The notes under the pieces are model-generated. The model made no database searches. It was not told the DNA's origin and was given only the letters and a program-made list of their open reading frames with translations. Both the position numbers and the translations under genes were made by a program. From Candidatus Opimibacter skivensis (GTDB taxonomy: Bacteria; Bacteroidota; Bacteroidia; Chitinophagales; Saprospiraceae), in NCBI GenBank assembly GCA_016721905.1, contig JADKHH010000007.1, positions 1 to 64,000 of the forward strand: a stretch of DNA of 64,000 bases. The letters are read 5' to 3'. Positions 28,194-37,702 of the stretch are shown in pieces (within the stretch, counting starts at the first letter, position 1; every line of letters begins with the position of its first letter).

Positions 28194-29096
28194 ATGAACC
28201 GTACGTATCTAAGCATGATCGCCATGACCCTGATTGTGCTTTCTTCCTGCGTGAGCAAGAAAAAATTTACCGCCCTGGAAACAGACCTGAAGACTGCCAA
28301 TGAGCAGCTAGGAAAATGCGGAGAAAGCCTCAATGACTATATGGCCCGTCTCACCAGTTGCAACTCAGACCTCAATGCCCTTCGCTCCGAAAAAAGCATT
28401 CGCGAAGAACAAGTCGCTGACCTGAGAGCACAACTTGACGACTGTAAGATCCAGCGTGACAAACAACTCACCCAGGTAGGCGACCTCACGGTTATGTCTC
28501 AAGGTGCTAATGACAACATGAAACTGACGCTGGCCCAGCTAGCTCAAAAGGACAAATACATCCACCTGCTCCAGGCCGCAAAAACCAAAGCAGACAGTAT
28601 CAACCTTGCCCTTTCTGCCAACCTGAAGACCTCCCTGAAGGATGGAATCGAAGACCAGGATGTGGAAATCAAAGTTGACAAAACAGTCGTGATGATCAAT
28701 CTATCTGATAAAATGCTTTATCAGTCAGGTAGCTCTAATCTGACCGCAAGGGCTACTGAGGTTCTAGGCAAGATTGCCACAATCATTCAGGAAAGACCTG
28801 ATCTCGAAGTGATGGTTGAAGGCTACACAGACAATGTGCCCATCAGCAGCGAATGCTTAAAAGACAATTGGGACCTCAGCGTAAAACGCGCTACCTCTGT
28901 CATTCGTGTACTCCAGAATACCTACAAAATTGATCCTAACCGTCTCATCGCAGCAGGTCGTGGCGAATACAGCGCACTGGCCAGCAATGACACCAAAGAA
29001 GGTCGTGCAACTAACCGTCGCACCCGGATCATCATCATGCCAAAACTGGATCAGTTCTACGATCTGTTGAACCCAAACAACGTTCCTAAAGACTAA
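28194..29096 (+). CDS. OmpA-family peptidoglycan-binding lipoprotein with coiled coil
   Basis: The ATG at 28194 is preferred over 28113 because it starts a compact lipoprotein signal ending VLSSC (Cys19). Residues about 25-150 form a long coiled coil with Leu and Asp heptads (FTALETDLKTANEQL; VADLRAQLDDC). The C-terminal OmpA domain (about residues 160-295) has the residues that hold peptidoglycan: VEGYTDNVPI, NWDLSVKRATSVI and AAGRGEYSALASNDTKEGRA with NRRTRI. The protein would tether the outer membrane to the wall, with the coiled coil as spacer. Several Bacteroidota use this plan in abundant structural lipoproteins. It has a clear promoter-like box and a strong terminator, so it is a single-gene transcription unit. 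Confidence 0.9.
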   Translation: MNRTYLSMIAMTLIVLSSCVSKKKFTALETDLKTANEQLGKCGESLNDYMARLTSCNSDLNALRSEKSIREEQVADLRAQLDDCKIQRDKQLTQVGDLTVMSQGANDNMKLTLAQLAQKDKYIHLLQAAKTKADSINLALSANLKTSLKDGIEDQDVEIKVDKTVVMINLSDKMLYQSGSSNLTARATEVLGKIATIIQERPDLEVMVEGYTDNVPISSECLKDNWDLSVKRATSVIRVLQNTYKIDPNRLIAAGRGEYSALASNDTKEGRATNRRTRIIIMPKLDQFYDLLNPNNVPKD

Positions 29097-29136
29097 CCAG
29101 TCTTCCTGAACAGAAGAGCGTTCACAACCTTTTAAA

Positions 29137-29179
29137 AAGAATCCCGTCCCGGCTGAGCCAGGACGGGATTCTTTTTTTT
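29137..29179 (+). terminator. Rho-independent terminator
   Basis: GAATCCCGTCC and GGACGGGATTC form an 11-bp stem around CGGCTGAGCCA, itself able to pair GGCT with AGCC. It is followed by eight T. It ends the OmpA-type lipoprotein gene. Confidence 0.9.
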
Positions 29180-29273
29180 ATACCTATTGCTTATTTATTT
29201 GTACATTTCTCTAACATAGTTAAGTTCCTTGTCTCTTTTGCCATTCTTCTCCTTCGCCGAAAAACCTTAGGTT

Positions 29274-30554
29274 ATGCGAACCTGTATCTTAGTCTCCCAG
29301 CTTTTTTTGACCCTTTCTTTATCGTACGGGCAAGTTAGTATCAATACCTCCGCCAATCCCCCCGATCCATCCTCCATGCTGGACATTTCCGGGGCAGGAA
29401 AAGGTCTGCTCATCCCGAGGATGACTTTGTCCCAAAGGAATGCAATCGTAATGCCAGCCAACGCACTGTTGATCTACCAGACCGACAATACTACCGGCTT
29501 CTATTACAACCGTGGTACCCCCGCAGCACCGGAATGGATCTTCCTGACATCACCCCCAGCAGACAATCACCTGGAGGATAGAATTCCAATCGACTCACTA
29601 CCGTATACCATTTCAGTATCCGGGTCGTACTATGTCACTAGCGATCTGTCGGGTCCGGCCGGAATAAATATATCGGTGTCTAATGTCACCCTTGATCTCA
29701 ATGGCTATGCTGTCAGGGGGACCGGTGGTAATACATCAGAAGGTATTGAAGTCACTGGTGCATTTACGAATGTAGTCATCCGAAATGGTAGTGTTACCAG
29801 TTGGGGCAAGGAGGGCATCAAAGCGACCAGCACGACAGGTTCCAGCTTCACAGACCTGCAGATTCTCAACAATGCCTTAGATGGAATAGCCGCCGGCAAT
29901 AACAACATTGCGTCCTATGTGGTAGCCGGAAACAATGGATTTGACGGCATTGATTTTGGTGAAAGTGCAGCGATCTATCACTGTAGTGCAGCCAACAATC
30001 TCAATGATGGCATTGAAGCCGATGCCGGATCGAGTCTCTTACATTGTACAGCAAGGGACAATTCACAACACGGTTTTCGCACGACAGGCCCAACCACCAT
30101 CAGCTTGTGTAATGCAACAGAAAATAATAATCATGGCTTTTCTTGCGGCGCAGGTTCCACGGTGAGTCAAAATGCTGCCTCCAACAATACATTAGACGGC
30201 TTTTATCTTTTCAGTGCTACGATGGCTTCAGGCAATGTAGCAAAGAGTAACGGCAACCATGGCTTTGAGTGGCTCAACGATTGTGTCCTGCAATCCAATG
30301 CCTCTTCACTCAACGGCTATTCCGGATTTAGTACGACCTATCCTGGTGGCAAGATTGATGACAACACCAGCAGTGCTAACGCACATCATGGCTTCAATAT
30401 TCAAGTTGCCGGAGGATGTCAAATCACCAGGAATACCACTTCAGGTAACGGCATTAATGCATTCAATGTCCTCGGTGGAAATGCATTTGCAACGGTGATC
30501 ACAGCTGCTACGATCAACTCGAATACCAATCCTTTCGCCAATTTTCAATTATAA
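29274..30554 (+). CDS. Secreted right-handed parallel beta-helix protein
   Basis: The 426-residue protein has a signal peptide (LVSQLFLTLSLSYGQ) and then the N-terminal motif of the tail-fibre-like proteins (SSMLDISGAGKGLLIPRMTL). From about residue 115 it becomes a parallel beta-helix with N- and D-rich rungs: NVTLDLNGYAVRG, NVVIRNGSVTSWG, then about ten rungs ending in words like HGF or DGI (NNLNDGIEADAGSS; NNHGFSCGAG). Such folds occur in polysaccharide lyases and phage spikes, but I see no catalytic motif. It may bind a glycan or act as a surface fibre. The stop is only 14 bases before the next gene, so the two are likely one operon. It has no T9SS sorting domain of its own. Confidence 0.85.
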   Translation: MRTCILVSQLFLTLSLSYGQVSINTSANPPDPSSMLDISGAGKGLLIPRMTLSQRNAIVMPANALLIYQTDNTTGFYYNRGTPAAPEWIFLTSPPADNHLEDRIPIDSLPYTISVSGSYYVTSDLSGPAGINISVSNVTLDLNGYAVRGTGGNTSEGIEVTGAFTNVVIRNGSVTSWGKEGIKATSTTGSSFTDLQILNNALDGIAAGNNNIASYVVAGNNGFDGIDFGESAAIYHCSAANNLNDGIEADAGSSLLHCTARDNSQHGFRTTGPTTISLCNATENNNHGFSCGAGSTVSQNAASNNTLDGFYLFSATMASGNVAKSNGNHGFEWLNDCVLQSNASSLNGYSGFSTTYPGGKIDDNTSSANAHHGFNIQVAGGCQITRNTTSGNGINAFNVLGGNAFATVITAATINSNTNPFANFQL

Positions 30555-30568
30555 ACCCCGCCTCACCA

Positions 30569-33500
30569 ATGAAAAAAATCCTACTCCTCGCGATTATTTA
30601 TTCAGGTTGCCTTCAACTGATTTCCGCTCAGTCAGATATCTCCAATGATACGGTGTGCATCATACCTGGAGAGCCATTCACCTACAATGTCACCCTCAAC
30701 GACCTCTTGTGTCAATTTCCTCCACAATGTTTTGTGATGCTGACGGAGCCCTCATCATGTTTCGAATTATCTCCCACCGGAGATCTTCATTTCACCGGCT
30801 CTATTCCGGACTGTTGTGGCCATTATGTCCTTCGCTATAAATACCCGATGTTCCCACAAATATTTGGTTTTATCGACATCACTGTCAAGTGCCCGAAACC
30901 GGATTGCGGCCTTGTTGAGCTTGAGCCACAAACTGGAGGAACCGGAGGACCACTTCCAAAAGTCACTTTTAATGCTTGTGAAAACAGCACCGCCACCTAT
31001 TACTTTAATCACACGCTGGGCAACACTTATACATGGATGGTCACCGGTGGCTCATTTGTAGTCGTGGATTCCGGGATCATTGATGTGACCTGGGGCAATT
31101 CGGGCGCGGGCATGATCACCTTAACGGTGACGAACGGTACAAATGTGCAGACTTACATGTATTGCGTTAATATATTGAACGGCCCTACTGCCGCATTCAC
31201 GCCCTACTCTTTGAATGTTTGTCTCAAATCACCATTGAGCTTTATAAATAACAGCATTGGTGGCACGAGCTTTTACTGGGATTTTGGTGATGGAAATAAT
31301 TCCACATCCTTTTCGCCAACGCATATCTATATGACCCCGGGAATTTTTACGGTTACCCTCTATGTCATGCAGACCAATTATGATATGGATGGCAATCCCT
31401 TGTGTTGCTGCACCGACTCCGTTTCTGTTGACATCACGGTTGATGAACTGGAAGGCCCCGACATTCTCTGGATCTCTACACTATGCGAAGGGGATTCATC
31501 CTGTTACTGGACCACTGCGACAGGATGCAACTATACCTGGACAGTAGTCGATGCCAACAATGTTCCTGTAACCTTTACTGGCCAGGGCAATGATACTATC
31601 TGCCTTGCATGGGGCCAGGGTCCTTATGGTGTGGTGACATTGCAACTAAGCAACTGTACGGGCAATTATTGTCTTCAGCCGGTCTCAGCTGTGGTGCCGA
31701 TTATTGATATAAATGCAGTCATCACGGGACCTACGGTAGTTTGTGCCAATGCATCTGCGACCTATACGCTTCCTAAATGGATGAGCGTCAAATATAATTG
31801 GACAGTAATGGGCGGCGACATTGTTTCAACAGATTCCATGTCCAATACCATCACCATCCAATGGGGCAATGGACCGATGGGGATGATCATGGTGGATTAT
31901 TTCAGCAAGTTCCTGAAAAACCTTCCTGAACATAGCGAAGGCGATTGCCATGGGATGTCATCACTGAAAGTAAATATCAAACCAGATTACGCATTATTAC
32001 CTACCCCATCCACAGCATGTGTTGGTGACATAACTGTATTTACCACTGACACTACGGCTGCAAATGGATTCACATGGAATATTACGCCATTGATTTCACC
32101 GTTTCCGATTGTCGGACCAAACAGCATTAGTGTGACATGGCCCAATTCAGGTTTCTATACCGTGTCGGTTTTTCCAAATGCACCTAATCCTTTCTGCAAT
32201 GATACCTTATATGCCTCTGTGCAGGTGATTCAGGTACCACCGCCGGATAGTATAGTCGGTGAAGTTTCCATTTGTCCAGGTGATACGTATACTTATACGG
32301 GATACAGCGCAACACCCGGCGTAGGATTTACGTGGATAGTTACAGGAGGTACCCCTTCCAATTATACCGGCAATCCTATCTCAGTAACATGGAACGCAAT
32401 TGGCCCTTACAGCCTTTCCCTAAGCCAGTTTCAAATCAGTCCGCCTGGTTGTAGTTCATTACCGATATCGTTGACCGTAAACGAAAAAACACTTTCCGGG
32501 CCATTACTGATCACAGGTCCCAACGGATGCATTAATGGTGTCGACACGTACACGTTAACACCTGCGCAGCCGTCCAATCCAACGTATCTCTGGAGTATCA
32601 ATCCACCGACAGCCGGAAGTGTCATTTTAAATCAGGGGACAAATAGTGTTGACATCCAGTGGAACAACACCCCGTCTTCAGTAACCATTACGTGTGATAT
32701 TACTTTATGTGGGATTACCACGCCTGTTATGAAGGTCATCACACTCACTGCCCCGGTTCAACCCACGATCACACAGATTGGCATTCTATGTCCAAGTGTA
32801 AGTGCAGTGCTTGACGCGGGCACAGGGCCTGGATTTGTTTCTTACCTGTGGTCAAATGCCATGACAACCCAAACAATTTCTATATCCGGCGCGGGGGTAT
32901 ACACAGTGACTACTACGGATGGAAACGGATGTACGGCAGTTGATAGTTATGAAGCATTCAATGTACCAGGTCCTGTAGCCTCTATTTCGACAGCAGACCC
33001 ATTGACGCTATGCATCATGCCTCCATCCCCAGGGACGGTGACACTATATGCACAGACCAATCCAAATTACACTTACATGTGGTATTGCAACAACACATTT
33101 GTTGGAACGGCCAATCCACTTGTGCACACGAATAATAATGCACCAGGTACATTCGCATACTTCGTTATCGTGATGGACAATTCAACAGGTTGCACCGCAC
33201 AAAGCAATACCATCACTGTAACACAGCAAGTATGTATACCAGGAGGAGGTGGCAATTGCGTTCCGGCACCTTATACGCTGACTATTGCCGCGACAAATAA
33301 TATGCCGATATGCAATGACGTAACGTTTACTGTAAACAATATCAATGCGACACCAGCGTATTGGAATTTCGGAGATCCCGGCGGCAATTCATATACCGGA
33401 CCCCTGTCGAATCCTACACATACCTATTCGAGTGCAGGATATTACCTGGCAAGTCTTTCCGCCACAGTACCCAATACAATGCCACCGCCTACAGAATGCA

Positions 33501-36500
33501 CAGTGATAGCTACAACGCAAGTGGTTGTGCCAGTGGTGGCTAGATTTAAATGCACAAATATGTGCCGTACGTTTACATTTACAGACATCAGCACCTATGT
33601 ACCAGGAGAAGTGATCTCGAATTATGCATGGAACTTTGGTGACTTCAACTCCACTTCCGGTCCTAGTCCGGTCGTGAACCATACCTATACTTCAGGCAAT
33701 ACTTATACGGTTACCTTAACAGTAACCACGGTGAATGGCTGTCAGTCTACCTTTACTAAAAATATAACCGCTCCTTCAGATCCCAATCCAGCATTTTCGA
33801 TGGTTCCGAATCCTGCGTGCGTAGATGACGCTGTATTATTCACGCCTGTGTCTACACTTGGAATAAATTCCTGGCTATGGACATTTGGTGATCTCAGTAC
33901 AAATGGCGGTTCCAATCCATCCCACGCTTACCTCGCGGGAGGCACCTATCCTGTATCGCTTATGCTCGTGGATACTAATGGATGCACAGCTACCGGCAAT
34001 AGCTCTATACTGATTCACCCGACCCCTGTTGTCGACACCATCGCTATCGCGCCTTCGACTACTATTTGCCAGGGGGACACAGTGACCCTTACCGCTGATC
34101 CGGGTTTTATCTCTTACTTATGGAATACGGGTGCCACTACACAAATTATCCAGGTGACTACCTCAGGTACGTATGGTGTCACAGTGACTGATATCAATGG
34201 CTGCACTGCTGTTCCGGATTCTGTAGATATAACTGTCATTGCTGCTCCAATTGCCATGATCAGTGGCAGTCATTATATATGCGATAGCATGTGCATTACA
34301 CTGCAAGCCAATACTGGTTTTAATTTTATGTATCAATGGCTGGATGCATCGATGAATCCGATTCCCGGTGAGATGCAGCCGACACTGATGGTGTGTGGAA
34401 ATAATTTTCAGGATACTGTATTTGTCCAGATTACAGATGCCAATGGTTGTACTGCTATCTCTGCGCCATGGTGGATAAGTCTGGCGACAGCACCACCGGT
34501 GTCTGTGGTCCTGATGTCCGGTGATTCATGTGCCGGAACACCAAAGGTGCTTTCAGTCTCTCCCATTTTACCCTACTGTAATTATTATTGGAGCACAGGG
34601 GCTACTGGTACAGGAATTGTTGTCTCACAGGCAGGAACATATACTGTGCTCGCAGTAGATACGACCACCGGGTGTTCTTCATCTGCATCCATTGTTATAC
34701 ATCCTCTACCTGATTTGTGTTTCGTGCCTGTAGGATGCTACACCATGTGTCTGAATGATACGTTGTGCGGCCCTCCCGGCTTAAGCATGTACCAATGGAA
34801 TAAAAATGGGATCCCCATACCAGGTGCTACCATGCCATGGCTGGTCGTCATGATGAACGGCAGTTATTCGTTGACAGGGACGAATAGTTTTGGATGCAGT
34901 GCGACATCAGATTCCCTGATCATCATGGTGATAGAATGTTGCACGGATACAAGTACCACGGTGACTGCTGATCCGGTTCCGTCCAGTGGTGATAGTTGCT
35001 GCTGGTCTTTGTCTTATATCAATTCCCTCAGTGCTGCATCGGCCATTCGCATCATGACACTGGATGCAGATATCTCCGTGGATCTGTCATCTGTCGATCC
35101 GCAATTATCTGTTTTTTCAACTACCTCCAATGCAGTTACCCTGGTCAACAGTATGCCCGGGGATTCCATACCGATGGATACACTGATCGATTTCATCGAT
35201 ATCTGTTTTAATAACATTACGACCAGTCCGATAGAGTTGATTGTGCAATGGTTTGACAGTACTTTTAATGTCCTGTGCAAAGACACCCTCTACCTGGAGT
35301 GTGATCCTGAGCCACCTTGTCTGTATGTGTTGAGTGATTCTATCTGGTGCGATCTCGATGTCGTGGTCTATCAGATGGAACTCTGCAATCCTGCCTATAA
35401 TCCATACCCGATATCCTATGTTGATATCACTACGATCTCACCATCAGGTATCATCCTGACACCGGGAAACATCAATCTGGTCAATCCGATATTACCTGGA
35501 CAATGCAGCACCTTTGTGTTCACGCTTTCAGGTGGCAACTTTGCAAATCAATTTTTCTGTTACAACCTGACCGCGCATGAAACCAATCCATCTATCGATT
35601 CAGCTGCACTCTGTTGCACACTGGATAGCATGTATTGTGTTCAGATTCCAGGTTGCAGTACATGCGATAGCATGTACGTGGCGGAAGTGGTGAGGGTACA
35701 AACAGAAACAGATTCATGTTGTTATGACATCACACTTGTGAATAATTACGATCCCCTCTTAATGGATGGTATTGATGTATGCGTGCTGACCACAGGTAGT
35801 TCCATGACCGTTGACAATGAACTCGGTAGTTATTGGTGGACCGAATCATTGACGGAAGTAACCGCTTCCTTTAATTATGTTGATCCGGAAAACCCATTTA
35901 TACCTATTGGTCCGATCACCTTGCCAACGATCTGTATTGAAAGCGGCGATGTCCCTGTAACGGAGATAGAAATAAAATGGATGCATGGTGATTCCGTAGT
36001 ATGCCGTGATACCATCGAGGTCATCTGTAGTCATTGCGGAAACTTTGAGCCTGTCATCTATTGCGACACCAGTGGCAACTGGATTGTTGAAGGTATTCTC
36101 ACCAACAACACACCATATACCGTTGGGTCAGCATATTTCTCTTTCGAAGATCCTGCCCTTGTCGCATACAATCAGACTGTCAATACCGGATTGCTGCCTC
36201 CAGGTGGAACTTATGGTCCAATTACATTGACGATCGGGCCACCCGCCAATCCTGGTGACACCATTTGTGTATTTGTCACCTTACATTCCTCTGACCATAC
36301 CGAATCACACGAAAACTGTTGTGCCTTCAAGTTGGTCATGATACTGCCCGAATGTGACGACACATCGGAGCCATGTGAATGCGACCCTGAATTTTTCAAG
36401 GAAGTGGACAAGGGAATTGCCTGTGATTTCAGCCCGGGTGGCAACACTGTGATCTTTTCTCCGGAAGGAAATCTAGACCCTGAATGTGACAGAGTAATCT

Positions 36501-36916
36501 GGATGTTTTTATACAACAATACAGTTGTGACCAAGTTTGGCAATGATACTGTGACCCACACCTTCCCCGGACCGGGTGAATATGAAGTGTGTATGACCGT
36601 GTACCGATCTACGCCTACTGAAGAGTGTAAGCTCAAGATCCAGAAACAAATCACCATTTTCCCTCCAGGGGCACCACCATCCCTTTACCCCAACCCTGCC
36701 GGAAGTGAGCTGTTTGTGCAATTGCGACAAGATCATCCATCCATCCGGATTGAGATCTTTGACATGGGTGGCAGGAAATTACTTGATGTCACATCTAATG
36801 GAGAAAGGGGCCAGATCATCAACCTGCCGGTGGGTGCTTTTGCCGAAGGAATCTACACCGCACGTATTACATCCGCTGGAGATCAATGGATCAGGCGGTT
36901 TATGAAAATAAGATGA
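30569..36916 (+). CDS. Giant PKD-domain surface protein with T9SS type A sorting domain
   Basis: The protein has 2115 residues, a signal peptide (LLLAIIYSGCLQLISAQ) and a long run of Ig-like and PKD modules. Clear PKD cores are SFYWDFGDGNNSTSFSPTHI (about residue 233), PAYWNFGDPGGNSYTG (about 929), YAWNFGDFNSTSGPSP (about 1018) and SWLWTFGDLSTNGGSNPSHA (about 1100); between them lie related modules ending GCTA or NGC. The region from about 1480 to 1960 is unusually rich in Cys pairs (ECCTDTSTT; DSCCWSLS), suggesting many disulfides. The C-terminus (SLYPNPAGSELFVQLRQ; IFDMGGRKLLD; AEGIYTARIT) is a type A sorting domain. It is probably a long adhesin or gliding-related cell-surface protein. The ORF is intact over 6.3 kb. 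Confidence 0.92.
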   Translation: MKKILLLAIIYSGCLQLISAQSDISNDTVCIIPGEPFTYNVTLNDLLCQFPPQCFVMLTEPSSCFELSPTGDLHFTGSIPDCCGHYVLRYKYPMFPQIFGFIDITVKCPKPDCGLVELEPQTGGTGGPLPKVTFNACENSTATYYFNHTLGNTYTWMVTGGSFVVVDSGIIDVTWGNSGAGMITLTVTNGTNVQTYMYCVNILNGPTAAFTPYSLNVCLKSPLSFINNSIGGTSFYWDFGDGNNSTSFSPTHIYMTPGIFTVTLYVMQTNYDMDGNPLCCCTDSVSVDITVDELEGPDILWISTLCEGDSSCYWTTATGCNYTWTVVDANNVPVTFTGQGNDTICLAWGQGPYGVVTLQLSNCTGNYCLQPVSAVVPIIDINAVITGPTVVCANASATYTLPKWMSVKYNWTVMGGDIVSTDSMSNTITIQWGNGPMGMIMVDYFSKFLKNLPEHSEGDCHGMSSLKVNIKPDYALLPTPSTACVGDITVFTTDTTAANGFTWNITPLISPFPIVGPNSISVTWPNSGFYTVSVFPNAPNPFCNDTLYASVQVIQVPPPDSIVGEVSICPGDTYTYTGYSATPGVGFTWIVTGGTPSNYTGNPISVTWNAIGPYSLSLSQFQISPPGCSSLPISLTVNEKTLSGPLLITGPNGCINGVDTYTLTPAQPSNPTYLWSINPPTAGSVILNQGTNSVDIQWNNTPSSVTITCDITLCGITTPVMKVITLTAPVQPTITQIGILCPSVSAVLDAGTGPGFVSYLWSNAMTTQTISISGAGVYTVTTTDGNGCTAVDSYEAFNVPGPVASISTADPLTLCIMPPSPGTVTLYAQTNPNYTYMWYCNNTFVGTANPLVHTNNNAPGTFAYFVIVMDNSTGCTAQSNTITVTQQVCIPGGGGNCVPAPYTLTIAATNNMPICNDVTFTVNNINATPAYWNFGDPGGNSYTGPLSNPTHTYSSAGYYLASLSATVPNTMPPPTECTVIATTQVVVPVVARFKCTNMCRTFTFTDISTYVPGEVISNYAWNFGDFNSTSGPSPVVNHTYTSGNTYTVTLTVTTVNGCQSTFTKNITAPSDPNPAFSMVPNPACVDDAVLFTPVSTLGINSWLWTFGDLSTNGGSNPSHAYLAGGTYPVSLMLVDTNGCTATGNSSILIHPTPVVDTIAIAPSTTICQGDTVTLTADPGFISYLWNTGATTQIIQVTTSGTYGVTVTDINGCTAVPDSVDITVIAAPIAMISGSHYICDSMCITLQANTGFNFMYQWLDASMNPIPGEMQPTLMVCGNNFQDTVFVQITDANGCTAISAPWWISLATAPPVSVVLMSGDSCAGTPKVLSVSPILPYCNYYWSTGATGTGIVVSQAGTYTVLAVDTTTGCSSSASIVIHPLPDLCFVPVGCYTMCLNDTLCGPPGLSMYQWNKNGIPIPGATMPWLVVMMNGSYSLTGTNSFGCSATSDSLIIMVIECCTDTSTTVTADPVPSSGDSCCWSLSYINSLSAASAIRIMTLDADISVDLSSVDPQLSVFSTTSNAVTLVNSMPGDSIPMDTLIDFIDICFNNITTSPIELIVQWFDSTFNVLCKDTLYLECDPEPPCLYVLSDSIWCDLDVVVYQMELCNPAYNPYPISYVDITTISPSGIILTPGNINLVNPILPGQCSTFVFTLSGGNFANQFFCYNLTAHETNPSIDSAALCCTLDSMYCVQIPGCSTCDSMYVAEVVRVQTETDSCCYDITLVNNYDPLLMDGIDVCVLTTGSSMTVDNELGSYWWTESLTEVTASFNYVDPENPFIPIGPITLPTICIESGDVPVTEIEIKWMHGDSVVCRDTIEVICSHCGNFEPVIYCDTSGNWIVEGILTNNTPYTVGSAYFSFEDPALVAYNQTVNTGLLPPGGTYGPITLTIGPPANPGDTICVFVTLHSSDHTESHENCCAFKLVMILPECDDTSEPCECDPEFFKEVDKGIACDFSPGGNTVIFSPEGNLDPECDRVIWMFLYNNTVVTKFGNDTVTHTFPGPGEYEVCMTVYRSTPTEECKLKIQKQITIFPPGAPPSLYPNPAGSELFVQLRQDHPSIRIEIFDMGGRKLLDVTSNGERGQIINLPVGAFAEGIYTARITSAGDQWIRRFMKIR

Positions 36917-36954
36917 TCTGAGGGGAAAAAAGGTAGGTTGAAAGAGCAAGTTGT

Positions 36955-36984
36955 TTGCAGTTGCACATCGGAGTGCAACTGCAA
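36955..36984. terminator. Perfect 12-bp hairpin between convergent genes
   Basis: TTGCAGTTGCAC (36955-36966) and GTGCAACTGCAA (36973-36984) form a perfect 12-bp stem with a 6-base loop, 39 bases after one stop and 46 before the other. It can serve both genes. There is no T-run. Confidence 0.65.
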
Positions 36985-37029
36985 CTAAGCGGATGATTAC
37001 ATAGTCAGATGCAAATATATGGATGACAT

Positions 37030-37557
37030 CTAGAACGAAATGGAATCTGTAATCTTTTGCATGACCGATTTGAGTGAAGCATCGTTGGCCCTGGTCATGA
37101 CAATGACCTGCCAGAGTCTGGCACCGTCGACGATGACGACATCCATGTAGTCGCTCTCCTGACCACCGATGATTAGTTTACCTCTTTGGGCAACTGCCTT
37201 ATGGCCTGATATTTTCGTGTCGGTCGTGCTGAGTATAGCCACTTTAGTCCCGGTAGCTTCCCACTGGCCAACCGTTCCATCGATGGCTCCTTTGGCGTCT
37301 GCCACTACACTGGCATATAAGGCATACATGACGGTAATGACGATCCCGTTGGGATCATCTTTCAGATAATAGGCCTCATAACTTTTGACCTGCTCCTGAG
37401 CCTTTGGGGGTAGCTTTGTTTGCTGCTTGGAAAGTATGCCAGGCATTTTCACATGCAATACAGGCGATCCAAAGGAAAAATCCTGCCAGGTTAAAGACTT
37501 TGATTGTCCAACCATTATACCTGGAACCAGGCAAAGAAAAAACAAGAAACTTTTCAT
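37030..37557 (-). CDS. Small secreted protein of unknown function
   Basis: The 175-residue protein has a signal peptide (FLFFLCLVPGIMVGQ) and a compact mature domain. A short opening (LTWQDFSFGSPVLHVKMPGI) is followed by an alternating helix-strand pattern (IVITVMYALYASVVADAKGA; GQWEATGTKVAILSTTDTKI) and a C-terminal YMDVVIVDGARLWQVIVMTR. The layout resembles small PsbP/DUF-type periplasmic domains that report on surface or membrane stress, but I cannot name the family with confidence. It faces the giant PKD gene across a shared hairpin and is divergent from the YdjM-like gene. Confidence 0.65.
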   Translation of the reverse strand: MKSFLFFLCLVPGIMVGQSKSLTWQDFSFGSPVLHVKMPGILSKQQTKLPPKAQEQVKSYEAYYLKDDPNGIVITVMYALYASVVADAKGAIDGTVGQWEATGTKVAILSTTDTKISGHKAVAQRGKLIIGGQESDYMDVVIVDGARLWQVIVMTRANDASLKSVMQKITDSISF

Positions 37558-37688
37558 AGCTCTAACAGATTTGATCTGGAATGACCTTGATAACCAATTG
37601 TTTCATCCAAAAGTTCAAGGCGTCTGAGGCGCAAAATATTCAAATAATCAGTCAAAAGGAAGACTGGTCAAGGTTGGAGTAACTAAGT

Positions 37689-37696
37689 TACATTTG
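37689..37696 (+). promoter_or_regulatory. Possible -7 box TACATTTG six bases before a start
   Basis: TACATTTG matches TAnnTTTG and ends six bases before the ATG at 37703, the same spacing as TACTTTTG before the antiporter ATG at 14154. No -33 TTTG was found. Confidence 0.4.
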
Positions 37697-37702
37697 CAGC
37701 GC

